Shown here: in pieces, positions 1-5,449 of the stretch | How the letters are laid out: every line of letters begins with the position of its first letter | Position numbering within the stretch: the first letter of the stretch is position 1 | DNA from: CAYYHA01 sp964471535 | GTDB lineage: Bacteria; Myxococcota; Myxococcia; SLRQ01 | Length of the DNA: 7,035 nucleotides | Assembly: GCA_964471535.1 (NCBI GenBank) | Contig: CAYYHA010000227.1 | Span: 1-7,035, forward strand | Direction of reading: 5' to 3' | Program-made: the position numbers and the translations under genes | The notes under the pieces: generated by a model | Told to the model about the DNA's origin: nothing | Database searches by the model: none | The model's input: the letters and a program-made list of their open reading frames with translations, nothing else

Positions 1-554
1 GGCCGCACCTCGGACTTCAGCTCGATGAGGACGACCTGGTAACGACGGTCCGCCGAAACGAGGGAGCCGGAGAGCAGCGGGTCGGCGACGATGGCCTCTG
101 CGGAGAGATCGTCGGCCCGACCCACGGTGATTTCGCCCCCCTCGTCGTGCACCGTGGTGGCGGTGGCCAGGGAGACGACGGCCTGCACGAAGGGCCAGCG
201 CTCGGCCTCTCGGGAGAGCTTGCGGGCCCAGGCCCGAAGTTCGGGGGAGAGTGCGTCGCCCCCCGGGCCGGCGTCGAGGACCACGAAGAGGGTGTTGTCG
301 TCGCGCCCGAAGGCTTCGATGACCCGTTCGTACCGCGCCCACGCCGCATCCGGGTCCCCCGTCTCGAAGAGTTGCTGGGGGCTGAAGTCGAAGCCGAGCC
401 GGGGCAGGAAGGCGCCGAGGGCCAGGGTGATCGCCGCGGCCACGCCGAGGACGAGGCCGCGATGGCGGAGCAGCCAGTGGTCGGCGCCGCCGTCCGGTGC
501 CTTTGGTGCCGTCGCCTCGCCGGGCTCCCGCGCCCTCTCCTTCGCCTCCTTCAC
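1..554 (-). CDS. RND/MMPL-family transporter, N-terminal part (runs off left edge)
   Basis: The reading frame is open from a GTG at 554 to the window edge and gives 184 residues with no stop. The visible part has a charged cytoplasmic N-terminus (residues 1-31), one hydrophobic segment at about 33-51 (LVLGVAAAITLALGAFLP), then the start of a soluble, presumably periplasmic domain containing FDFSPQQLF (55-63) and FGRDDNTLFVVLDAG (82-96). One helix followed by a large porter domain is the usual N-terminal layout of RND and MMPL proteins, which export lipids, hopanoids or drugs; full members run to roughly 800-900 residues. The substrate cannot be told from this part. GTG at 554 is the only start codon between the in-frame TGA at 569-567 and the membrane segment. 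A weak GAGG lies 10 nt upstream (568-565). An ATG at 570-568 is out of frame. The stress-protein gene lies 130 bp upstream on the same strand, so co-transcription is possible but unproven. Confidence 0.8.
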   Translation of the reverse strand, partial: MKEAKERAREPGEATAPKAPDGGADHWLLRHRGLVLGVAAAITLALGAFLPRLGFDFSPQQLFETGDPDAAWARYERVIEAFGRDDNTLFVVLDAGPGGDALSPELRAWARKLSREAERWPFVQAVVSLATATTVHDEGGEITVGRADDLSAEAIVADPLLSGSLVSADRRYQVVLIELKSEVR

Positions 555-570
555 CGCCTCGTTGCCTCAT

Positions 571-587
571 GCCGGGCGCCGCCCGGC
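571..587 (-). promoter_or_regulatory. Perfect hairpin just upstream of the transporter start
   Basis: GCCGGGC (571-577) and GCCCGGC (581-587) are exact inverted repeats around a 3-base loop. On the minus strand the hairpin ends 2 bases before the weak GAGG Shine-Dalgarno of the GTG at 554. It could therefore influence ribosome access to the transporter mRNA, or simply be a GC-rich intergenic fold. No poly-U run follows, so it is not a standard terminator. The structure is visible in the sequence; a function is only inferred. Confidence 0.3.
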
Positions 588-609
588 CCTTGTGCCGCCG
601 TGTCCAAGG

Positions 610-642
610 GCGTGCGGGTACGGGCGCCCCAGGGGCGCACGC
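610..642 (-). terminator. Possible stem-loop downstream of the stress-protein gene
   Basis: GCGTGCG (610-616) and CGCACGC (636-642) are exact 7-bp inverted repeats. The 19-base interval between them contains a second dyad, GCGCCCC (624-630) with GGGGCGC (632-638), that would compete with the outer stem. The structure starts 42 bases after the stop codon of the universal stress protein gene on the minus strand, a plausible place for a transcript end. No T-run follows (CCTTGGACA), so it is not a canonical intrinsic terminator. It may be a 3' stabilising hairpin or an attenuator before the transporter gene. Confidence 0.28.
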
Positions 643-684
643 AGCGCGGGTGGCCCCGCGTGCCCCGTGCGCCTTCCGTCCCGC

Positions 685-1614
685 TCATCCCGCTGCCGCC
701 GGTGCTGCCTCCTCGCTGCTGCGCTGTGGCGCGATCACCGTGGAGACGCGTATGTGGTGGAGCAGGGTCTGCGTCACCGAACCGTGCCACAAGAGCGCCA
801 GGCCCCGGCGCCCGTGACTGCCGGCCACCAACAGGTCGGGCTGCGTCGCCTCGACCTCCCGGCGCACCAGGTCTGCCACCGGGCCCCACGTGGGAGCGAG
901 GTGGGTCTCGATGCGCCCGCTCCCGGGAAGGTCGTCCACCAGATCGAGGAGACGGGTGCGAAGCCCCGCCTCGATGTGCTCCTCCACCCGGGTGACGTCC
1001 CCGCGGGCTTCCTCGCTGAAGGTGGGGAGCGTGTCCGGGACCTTGTAGACGTGTGCGAGGGTGATGTCGCAGGGACCGATGCGCCGCAGGAGGTGCAGGA
1101 AGGCGATCGCGCGCTCGCTGCTCCCGTCGAAGTCCACGGCCGCAGTGACCGCGAGGGGGCTCCCCGAGCCGGGCCACCGCTCGAGACGTTCGTGGGTGCG
1201 CCGCACCACCAGCGTCGGGCGGTCGGTGAGGCGTACCACGCGGTCGGCGACGTGGCCGAGGAGGATTCCGGCGAGGGCCGAGCAGCCGTGGCTGCCCACC
1301 ACCACCAGATCGGCATCGCTCTCTGCGGCCACCTCGGCGATCTTCTGCGCGGGGGCGCCGTAGACCGCGCGGACCTCGGTGGCCTCGTAACCGAGCGTCT
1401 CGGCCATCTTCGACAGCCCGTTCTTCAGCCCCTCGAGGCGCATGGCGTTCAGCTCATGGATGGGGGTCAAGATGCCGGGACCGGCGGTGATCGGCAGGTC
1501 GTCGGCGCAGGAGACGAGCAGCAGCTTTGCACCCAGTGCTTCGGCCCAGGCCCGCGCCACCCGCGCCGCCTGCTCCGAGACCTCGGAAAAGTCCACGCCA
1601 CAGACGATGGTCAT
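685..1614 (-). CDS. Tandem universal stress protein (two UspA domains)
   Basis: The gene encodes 309 residues, about twice a single UspA domain, and reads as two tandem domains (about 1-138 and 153-296). Each begins with a beta-strand ending in an Asp (VCGVDFS at 4-10; TAAVDFDGS at 157-165), as expected for the nucleotide-binding fold. The family ATP-loop pattern G-x2-G-x9-G-[S/T] is intact in domain 2: G265, G268, G278, S279 (GSHGRRGLALLWHGS). Domain 1 has the glycines G107, G110 and G120 but His121 where Ser/Thr is usual. Domain 2 is therefore the more likely ATP binder. Usp proteins are cytoplasmic and help cells survive starvation, oxidants or energy stress, but this one's partner is unknown. 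The ATG at 1614 is preceded by GGAGGA with 9-nt spacing, which settles the start; the frame stays open to 2217 upstream, but that extension is Arg-rich and shows no Usp character. The C-terminus (SSEEAAPAAAG) is a low-complexity tail. Confidence 0.93.
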   Translation of the reverse strand: MTIVCGVDFSEVSEQAARVARAWAEALGAKLLLVSCADDLPITAGPGILTPIHELNAMRLEGLKNGLSKMAETLGYEATEVRAVYGAPAQKIAEVAAESDADLVVVGSHGCSALAGILLGHVADRVVRLTDRPTLVVRRTHERLERWPGSGSPLAVTAAVDFDGSSERAIAFLHLLRRIGPCDITLAHVYKVPDTLPTFSEEARGDVTRVEEHIEAGLRTRLLDLVDDLPGSGRIETHLAPTWGPVADLVRREVEATQPDLLVAGSHGRRGLALLWHGSVTQTLLHHIRVSTVIAPQRSSEEAAPAAAG

Positions 1615-1623
1615 CTCGAGATT

Positions 1624-1629
1624 TCCTCC
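1624..1629 (-). promoter_or_regulatory. Strong Shine-Dalgarno of the universal stress protein gene
   Basis: The minus strand reads GGAGGA here, 9 nt before the ATG at 1614. This near-perfect anti-16S match decides the start against the longer upstream open frame and suggests efficient translation, in keeping with a stress protein made in quantity. Confidence 0.8.
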
Positions 1630-1840
1630 GTTGGGTTCGAGGCCACCCGCTCCACGGGGAAGTCCCATGGAAGGTCCCACGATCGCCCTGCCACGCAGGG
1701 GTCGGCGCAGGGGGCCCAGGGGCCTCGATGCGGCAGTATGGGCGCTCATTTGCGCACAGGCTCGGTGCGGCGGCAACCGGCCTAGCAGCGGGAAGCCCAA
1801 AGGTGCTCGATTCCCGCACCGCGTCGTCGACCCGGTGCCG

Positions 1841-1868
1841 TTGGCGCGCTGCCGTCCGTGCTTAAGCT
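1841..1868 (+). promoter_or_regulatory. Weak candidate promoter for the acyltransferase-SDR pair
   Basis: TTGGCG (1841-1846) and TAAGCT (1863-1868), 16 bp apart, lie 18 bp before the ATG at 1887. They match 4 of 6 and 3 of 6 consensus positions. The -10 overlaps the 8-bp palindrome GCTTAAGC (1860-1867), an unusually AT-containing spot in this GC-rich interval. Such weak matches occur by chance, so this is only a suggestion. Confidence 0.2.
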
Positions 1869-1886
1869 CACGGTGGGTCCCCTCGG

Positions 1887-2735
1887 ATGTACAGCCTGAT
1901 CGAGACCGAGATCGTGCGACGGCTTGGGTCGCTCCTTCTCTCTCCGAGAGAGCGACGGCGGCACGCCCGCCTCGCCTTTCACGACGCCGGCCACGGCTAC
2001 GACCTCTTCGGTGAGAACCCCGATTGGATCGCCTTCGGTCACGCCCTCGTTCGCCCGCTCTACGAGCACTACTTCCGGGTGGTGAACCACGGCGCCGAGA
2101 ACCTGCCCGGCGAGGGGGGCGCCATCCTCGCCGCCAACCACAGCGGCATGCTCCCCATCGATGCGGCGATGCTCTACCTCGACGTGCTGCGCAGCACCGA
2201 GCCCCCGCGGGCGCCACGCCCCATCGTCGATCTCTTCGTGCCCCTGCTCCCCGTGGTCAACACCCTCTTCGCGCGGGTGGGCGCGGTCAGTGGCACCCGC
2301 GCCAACGTCGAGGCGCTGCTCGAGGCGGGCGAGCTCCTCATGATCTTTCCCGAAGGAACGAAGGGCATCGGGAAGGGGTGGCAGCGGCGCTACCAGCTGC
2401 AGCGCTGGACCGTGGGCCACGCGGAGATGGCGCTGCGCCACCAGGTGCCCGTGGTGCCGGTGGCGATCATCGGTGCCGAGGAGGCGTGGCCGCAGATCGC
2501 CCGCATCGATGCGCACCCCTTTGGTGCGCCGTGGATCCCCGTTCCCGCCACGCCGCTGCCCCTGCCGGCGCGCTTCCACATCTACTATGGCGCCCCGCTC
2601 GATCTCCATGCCGACCTGCCCCCGGAGGCAGCCGACGACCCCGCGGCGGTCGAGGCGGCGGCGGCACGGGTGAAGGAGGCTGTCGCCGGCCTCATCGCCC
2701 GCGGGCTCGCCGAGCGACAGGGGGTGTTCCGGTGA
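1887..2735 (+). CDS. PlsC-like lysophospholipid/glycerol acyltransferase
   Basis: This 282-residue protein has the acyltransferase motifs in order. Motif I is NHSGMLPID (84-92), with catalytic-type His85 and Asp92. Motif III is FPEGTKGIGK (154-163), the glycerol-phosphate-binding FPEG element followed by GIGK and an RYQLQRW stretch (168-174). Motif IV is VPVVPVAIIGAEE (187-199). Such enzymes transfer an acyl chain from acyl-CoA or acyl-ACP to a lysolipid or other hydroxyl acceptor at the inner face of the cytoplasmic membrane. The His-Asp spacing is six residues rather than the four of classical PlsC (HX4D), which fits the MGAT-like branch I associate with NHSGxLPxD. The acceptor is therefore not safely phosphatidate. 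No clear membrane-spanning helix is seen. The ATG at 1887 is the first start after an in-frame stop at 1863-1865, with GGTGGG (1872-1877) 9 nt upstream. The last codons overlap the SDR start, so the two are very likely translated together. Family confidence is high; substrate is unknown. Confidence 0.93.
   Translation: MYSLIETEIVRRLGSLLLSPRERRRHARLAFHDAGHGYDLFGENPDWIAFGHALVRPLYEHYFRVVNHGAENLPGEGGAILAANHSGMLPIDAAMLYLDVLRSTEPPRAPRPIVDLFVPLLPVVNTLFARVGAVSGTRANVEALLEAGELLMIFPEGTKGIGKGWQRRYQLQRWTVGHAEMALRHQVPVVPVAIIGAEEAWPQIARIDAHPFGAPWIPVPATPLPLPARFHIYYGAPLDLHADLPPEAADDPAAVEAAAARVKEAVAGLIARGLAERQGVFR
2719..2735 (+). promoter_or_regulatory. GTGA stop/start overlap with Shine-Dalgarno (acyltransferase to SDR)
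   Basis: AGGGGG (2719-2724) inside the end of the acyltransferase gene lies 7 nt before GTG at 2732-2734. That GTG overlaps the acyltransferase TGA at 2733-2735. This arrangement decides the SDR start and is typical of translational coupling, keeping the two products in fixed proportion. Confidence 0.8.
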
Positions 2736-3700
2736 GCGGTGTGCTGGTCACCGGTGCCACCACGCCGCTGGGGCTAGCGGTGATCGAGGCCCTTCTCGAT
2801 GAGGGCCGAAAGGTGCTCGCCGTGGCCCTCGAGGCCGCCCACCCCTTCCAGGGTCGAAGCGGCTTCACCTACCGGCAGATCGATCTCGTTCGGGTGCGCA
2901 ACCTGCGCAACCTGCTCTACGACGACGTGAAGCGACAGGGCATCGAGTGCGTGGTCCACGCCGCGATGCACCGGAGCCTGAAGAAGCTCGGCCGCCGAGC
3001 GCGGCGCCTCCACGTGGATACCACGCGGGCCCTCCTCGACCTGGCGCAGCCCCATCCCACGCTGCGTCGCTTCGTGCTCGTCTCCTCCAGCGAGGTCTAC
3101 CGCATCGGCCACGACGCACCGACTCTCATCGACGAGCACCACCCGCTGCGCATCGCTGGGGCGCCCTCGCAGCGCATCGCCGATCGGGTGGAGGCCGACG
3201 TCATCGTGTCCACCCGCATCGCCGAGACGGGTCTCTCCATCGCCGTGCTGCGGCTCGGCGACCTCTTCGCTCCCCACTCGGGCTCACAGATCTACGAGTA
3301 CCTGCGCTCGGCCCTGTGCCTGCGTCCGGCGGGCTTCGATCCCATGCTGAATCTGCTCACCATCGAGGATGCGGCGGGGGCGATTCGCCGAGCGGTGGAC
3401 AGCGATGCCCGCGGCGTCTTCAACGTGCCCGGCGCCGACACGCTGCCCCTCTCGGCGCTGATCACCAAGATGGGGCGCATCGAGGTGCCCATCCCCGGAC
3501 CCTTCATGGCGCCGCTCTACCGCCTGCGCATGGCCGCCACCGGCTTCGAGTTCAGCTACGATCTGAACTACGAGCGCTTTCACTTCGGCGGCATCCTAGA
3601 CGGCCGCCGCGCCGCGCGGCTGTTGGGGTACGAGCCGAGGTGCCCCATCGCCTTTCCTGGGCCCAGGCTGCCGGGGCCGGTCGCACTGCTCGGGCGTTGA
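2732..3700 (+). CDS. Atypical extended SDR / NAD-dependent epimerase-like protein
   Basis: This 322-residue protein starts with a Rossmann dinucleotide-binding motif, VLVTGATTPLG (4-14): Gly8 and Gly14 are present, but the middle glycine of TGxxGxxG is replaced by Thr11. Further SDR landmarks are HAAMH (76-80), FVLVSSSEVYRIG (114-126) and IAVLRLGDLFAP (170-181). The Tyr-x-x-x-Lys catalytic pair of epimerases and dehydratases is absent: the expected position reads APSQRIADRVEAD (144-156), without Tyr or Lys. It may thus use another chemistry, or bind NAD(P) and a partner without classical catalysis. The C-terminal half has a distinctive MGRIEVPIPGPFMAPLYRLR block (247-266). Overall it resembles, from memory, M. 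tuberculosis GalE2/Rv0501, which also lies beside an acyltransferase. The GTG start overlaps the upstream gene's stop and has an AGGGGG 7 nt before it. No signal peptide or membrane segment is seen, so it should be cytoplasmic. Sugar-epimerase annotation would be premature. Confidence 0.9.
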   Translation: MSGVLVTGATTPLGLAVIEALLDEGRKVLAVALEAAHPFQGRSGFTYRQIDLVRVRNLRNLLYDDVKRQGIECVVHAAMHRSLKKLGRRARRLHVDTTRALLDLAQPHPTLRRFVLVSSSEVYRIGHDAPTLIDEHHPLRIAGAPSQRIADRVEADVIVSTRIAETGLSIAVLRLGDLFAPHSGSQIYEYLRSALCLRPAGFDPMLNLLTIEDAAGAIRRAVDSDARGVFNVPGADTLPLSALITKMGRIEVPIPGPFMAPLYRLRMAATGFEFSYDLNYERFHFGGILDGRRAARLLGYEPRCPIAFPGPRLPGPVALLGR

Positions 3701-3740
3701 GGGCGGCGACGCCTGGCGCGGCCGGCGCGCGCTGCTTCGT

Positions 3741-3772
3741 GCTCCGCCCGGCGCCGCCGGGCGCGGCCGAGC
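3741..3772. terminator. GC-rich hairpin between convergent genes
   Basis: CGCCCGGC (3745-3752) and GCCGGGCG (3756-3763) form a perfect 8-bp stem with loop GCC. GCTC (3741-3744) and GAGC (3769-3772) can pair outside it. The hairpin sits 41 bases after the SDR stop and 82 bases beyond the amidase stop, so it could end or protect both transcripts. There is no T-run on either side, so termination is inferred from position only. The remainder of 3701-3841 contains no gene that I can support. Confidence 0.35.
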
Positions 3773-3841
3773 CCCCTGCACCTGCGCCCAAAGGGGTCGC
3801 GGGACGGGCCCTTCTAGAGGATAGGGCGAGGGAGCCTTCGG

Positions 3842-5437
3842 TCACCGGGGCACGAAGCGGATGGCGTCGGCGATGAGGTAGCCCGGGGCGTTGGTCCAGC
3901 AGCTCTGGGCGATGCGCCAGGTGTCCCCCGCGTCGAAGTCGAAGGTCCCCAGGCTGACCCATTTGCCCCCTTCTTGCGAGAGGTCGCGCCAGACGACGGT
4001 GTCCCCGCCGCGGTGGTGCACGATGAAGGGCGCGCCCTCGCTGTAGCCGTTGCCCGGCACCCGGGTGAAGACCTCGTAGCGGCCACCCACATCGAGCTTC
4101 ACCTTCCATTCGGCGAGGTCGCTCGTGGCCTCGGGGGCGCGGTAGCGGTAGTTCTGGCCCCACCGTCCCGAGGCCCAGGCGCTGTAGCCCCAGGCGGCGC
4201 TGGCCGAGAATCGCCCCGGCGTCTCGTTGTCCACGGTGACGGGGGTGGGGACCGCACCGGTGTCGGCCTTGCCCGAGCCACTGCCACCGCCGGCGATCGC
4301 GGCGATGTAGGCAGCCCAGGGCCAGTTGGCACCGGGGTCGGTGCGGTTCCACGGCTGCAGCTGGCCGTGGCCGACGATGTGGTAGCGATCCCGCGGGATC
4401 TGGTGGCGGGCGGTGATGTCCCGAACGAGGGCCACGCTCCGGTCGATCTCCGCCTGCGGCCAGCTCGACTGCCGGGCGTAGCCGGCGTGCTCGATGCCGA
4501 TGGAGAAGGTGTTGGTGCCCTGCCCATTGCGGTGGGACAGGCGCCCGCCGTTGCGGCTGCTGGCGTACTTGGCGGAGATGTGCCAGGCCTTCCGGCTCTC
4601 GTCGACGAGCTGCGTCACCTCGCTGCCGTCCTCCTTGACCACGTAGTGCGCGCTTGCCCGGGCGCGCGACTTGCGCAGCCAGCTCACGCAGCCCCAGTAG
4701 GTGCCTTCGCAGGTGTGGATGACCACCAGCTCCACCTGGCTGCCCCGCCGCGAGGAGTGGTTGGGGGAGGGGCGCCACACGACCCCGGCGGCGCCGAGCC
4801 CCTGCACCTCCCGGGAGACCGGCGGCAGGGCGGGGAGCCGGACCTCGTAGCGGGAGAGGACGAGGTTGGTGCCGTCGGGCAGCGGGATGGCACCGCCCGC
4901 CTCGAGCCGGGCCATCACATCGCGGGCGTAGCCGAGGGCGAGATCCGCCTCGAGTCCCGAGAAGGCGGCGACGGCATCGGTCCAGGCGTCGAGGGCGTCC
5001 CGCGCCTCCCCGCTGGGGCCCAGCGTGCGCGCGTGGTGATCGAGGAGCGCCGCGGCGGCGAAGATCTGCGCGTCGGGATCGGTCTGGACCTGCTCCACCG
5101 AGTAGCCGGAGAGTTCCGCCGCCTGTACGAGCCGCTCCCCCCGCAGTGCGAAGAGCCCATAGGCGCCGTCCTGCCCGTCGAACTCCGCCTCTCCGAGGGC
5201 AGGATCGAAGCCCGTCTCGACCCAGGCGATCGCCTTGAGGAGGTCCGCGGGCACGTCGTAGCGCGCAGCGGCCTCGTCGAAGGTGCGTGCAAGGGGGGAG
5301 GTCTCGTCGACCTCGGGGAGTGCGCCGGATCGGCTGACCCAGCCCTCGCCCGACAACTCGCCTCCGCACGCGGCGAGCAGGGCCGCGGCCAGTGCGAGAG
5401 CGAGACGGGGTGGGGTCGCGTTGCGTCGGTCCTTCAT
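3842..5437 (-). CDS. Lipoprotein peptidoglycan hydrolase: SLT-like + Amidase_2 + golvesin-type domain
   Basis: This 531-residue exported protein probably cleaves the bond between N-acetylmuramic acid and L-alanine in peptidoglycan. A basic N-terminus and hydrophobic stretch end in lipobox LAAC (21-24), with Cys24 the lipidated residue. Gly25 at +2 argues for the outer membrane by the E. coli rule. Residues 52-180 look like a lytic-transglycosylase (SLT) fold: Glu74 in AWVETGFDP, then GAYGLFAL (91-98), but the usual GLMQ glutamine is missing. Residues 215-382 are a zinc amidase (Amidase_2/PGRP) with ligands His241 (VVIHTCEG), His357 (IVGHGQL) and Asp367 (NRTDPGANW), plus Glu316 in FSIGIEHAGY. 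The AmpD-type catalytic Lys position is Arg365. Cys243 and Cys250 could form a disulfide. After a Gly/Ser linker (383-390), residues 399-531 resemble the golvesin C-terminal domain, ending GYLIADAIRFV. The ATG at 5437 has GGAGGA 6 nt upstream and overlaps the stop of the propeller gene (ATGA). The frame extends 13 codons further up, but without a good start. Confidence 0.92.
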   Translation of the reverse strand: MKDRRNATPPRLALALAAALLAACGGELSGEGWVSRSGALPEVDETSPLARTFDEAAARYDVPADLLKAIAWVETGFDPALGEAEFDGQDGAYGLFALRGERLVQAAELSGYSVEQVQTDPDAQIFAAAALLDHHARTLGPSGEARDALDAWTDAVAAFSGLEADLALGYARDVMARLEAGGAIPLPDGTNLVLSRYEVRLPALPPVSREVQGLGAAGVVWRPSPNHSSRRGSQVELVVIHTCEGTYWGCVSWLRKSRARASAHYVVKEDGSEVTQLVDESRKAWHISAKYASSRNGGRLSHRNGQGTNTFSIGIEHAGYARQSSWPQAEIDRSVALVRDITARHQIPRDRYHIVGHGQLQPWNRTDPGANWPWAAYIAAIAGGGSGSGKADTGAVPTPVTVDNETPGRFSASAAWGYSAWASGRWGQNYRYRAPEATSDLAEWKVKLDVGGRYEVFTRVPGNGYSEGAPFIVHHRGGDTVVWRDLSQEGGKWVSLGTFDFDAGDTWRIAQSCWTNAPGYLIADAIRFVPR

Positions 5438-5449
5438 GGTTCGTCCTCC
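5434..5449 (-). promoter_or_regulatory. ATGA stop/start overlap with Shine-Dalgarno (propeller to amidase)
   Basis: GGAGGA (5449-5444 on the minus strand) lies in the last codons of the propeller gene. Six nt later the amidase ATG (5437-5435) overlaps the propeller TGA (5436-5434). This fixes the amidase start and indicates translational coupling, so both genes form one operon read from the propeller side. Confidence 0.85.

Larger units (their letters stand above)
1615..1886. other. Divergent intergenic region between stress protein and acyltransferase genes
   Basis: These 272 bp must carry promoters for both the minus-strand stress-protein gene and the plus-strand acyltransferase-SDR pair. 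On the minus strand CATACT (1740-1735) matches 4 of 6 positions of a -10 box, but there is no good -35 partner at 17 bp. GC-rich bacteria often use poorly conserved or alternative-sigma promoters, so the lack of a clear sigma-70 site is not surprising. I see no riboswitch, tRNA or small gene here; open frames crossing it are Arg/Pro/Ala-rich extensions of neighbouring shadow frames. Confidence 0.6.

Noticed and set aside
568..570. ATG near the transporter start
   Set aside because: It is out of frame with the membrane segment and overlaps the in-frame TGA; the frame it opens encodes an Arg/Gly-rich shadow.
1632..1645. GGTTCGAGGCC resembles a tRNA T-arm
   Set aside because: No acceptor, D or anticodon arms can be built around it, and upstream sequence is the coding start of the stress protein.
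91..1785. Long plus-strand open frame (564 codons) across the transporter and stress-protein genes
   Set aside because: It is antisense to two recognisable minus-strand genes; its product is Arg/Ala/Gly-rich with no domain, as expected in very GC-rich DNA.
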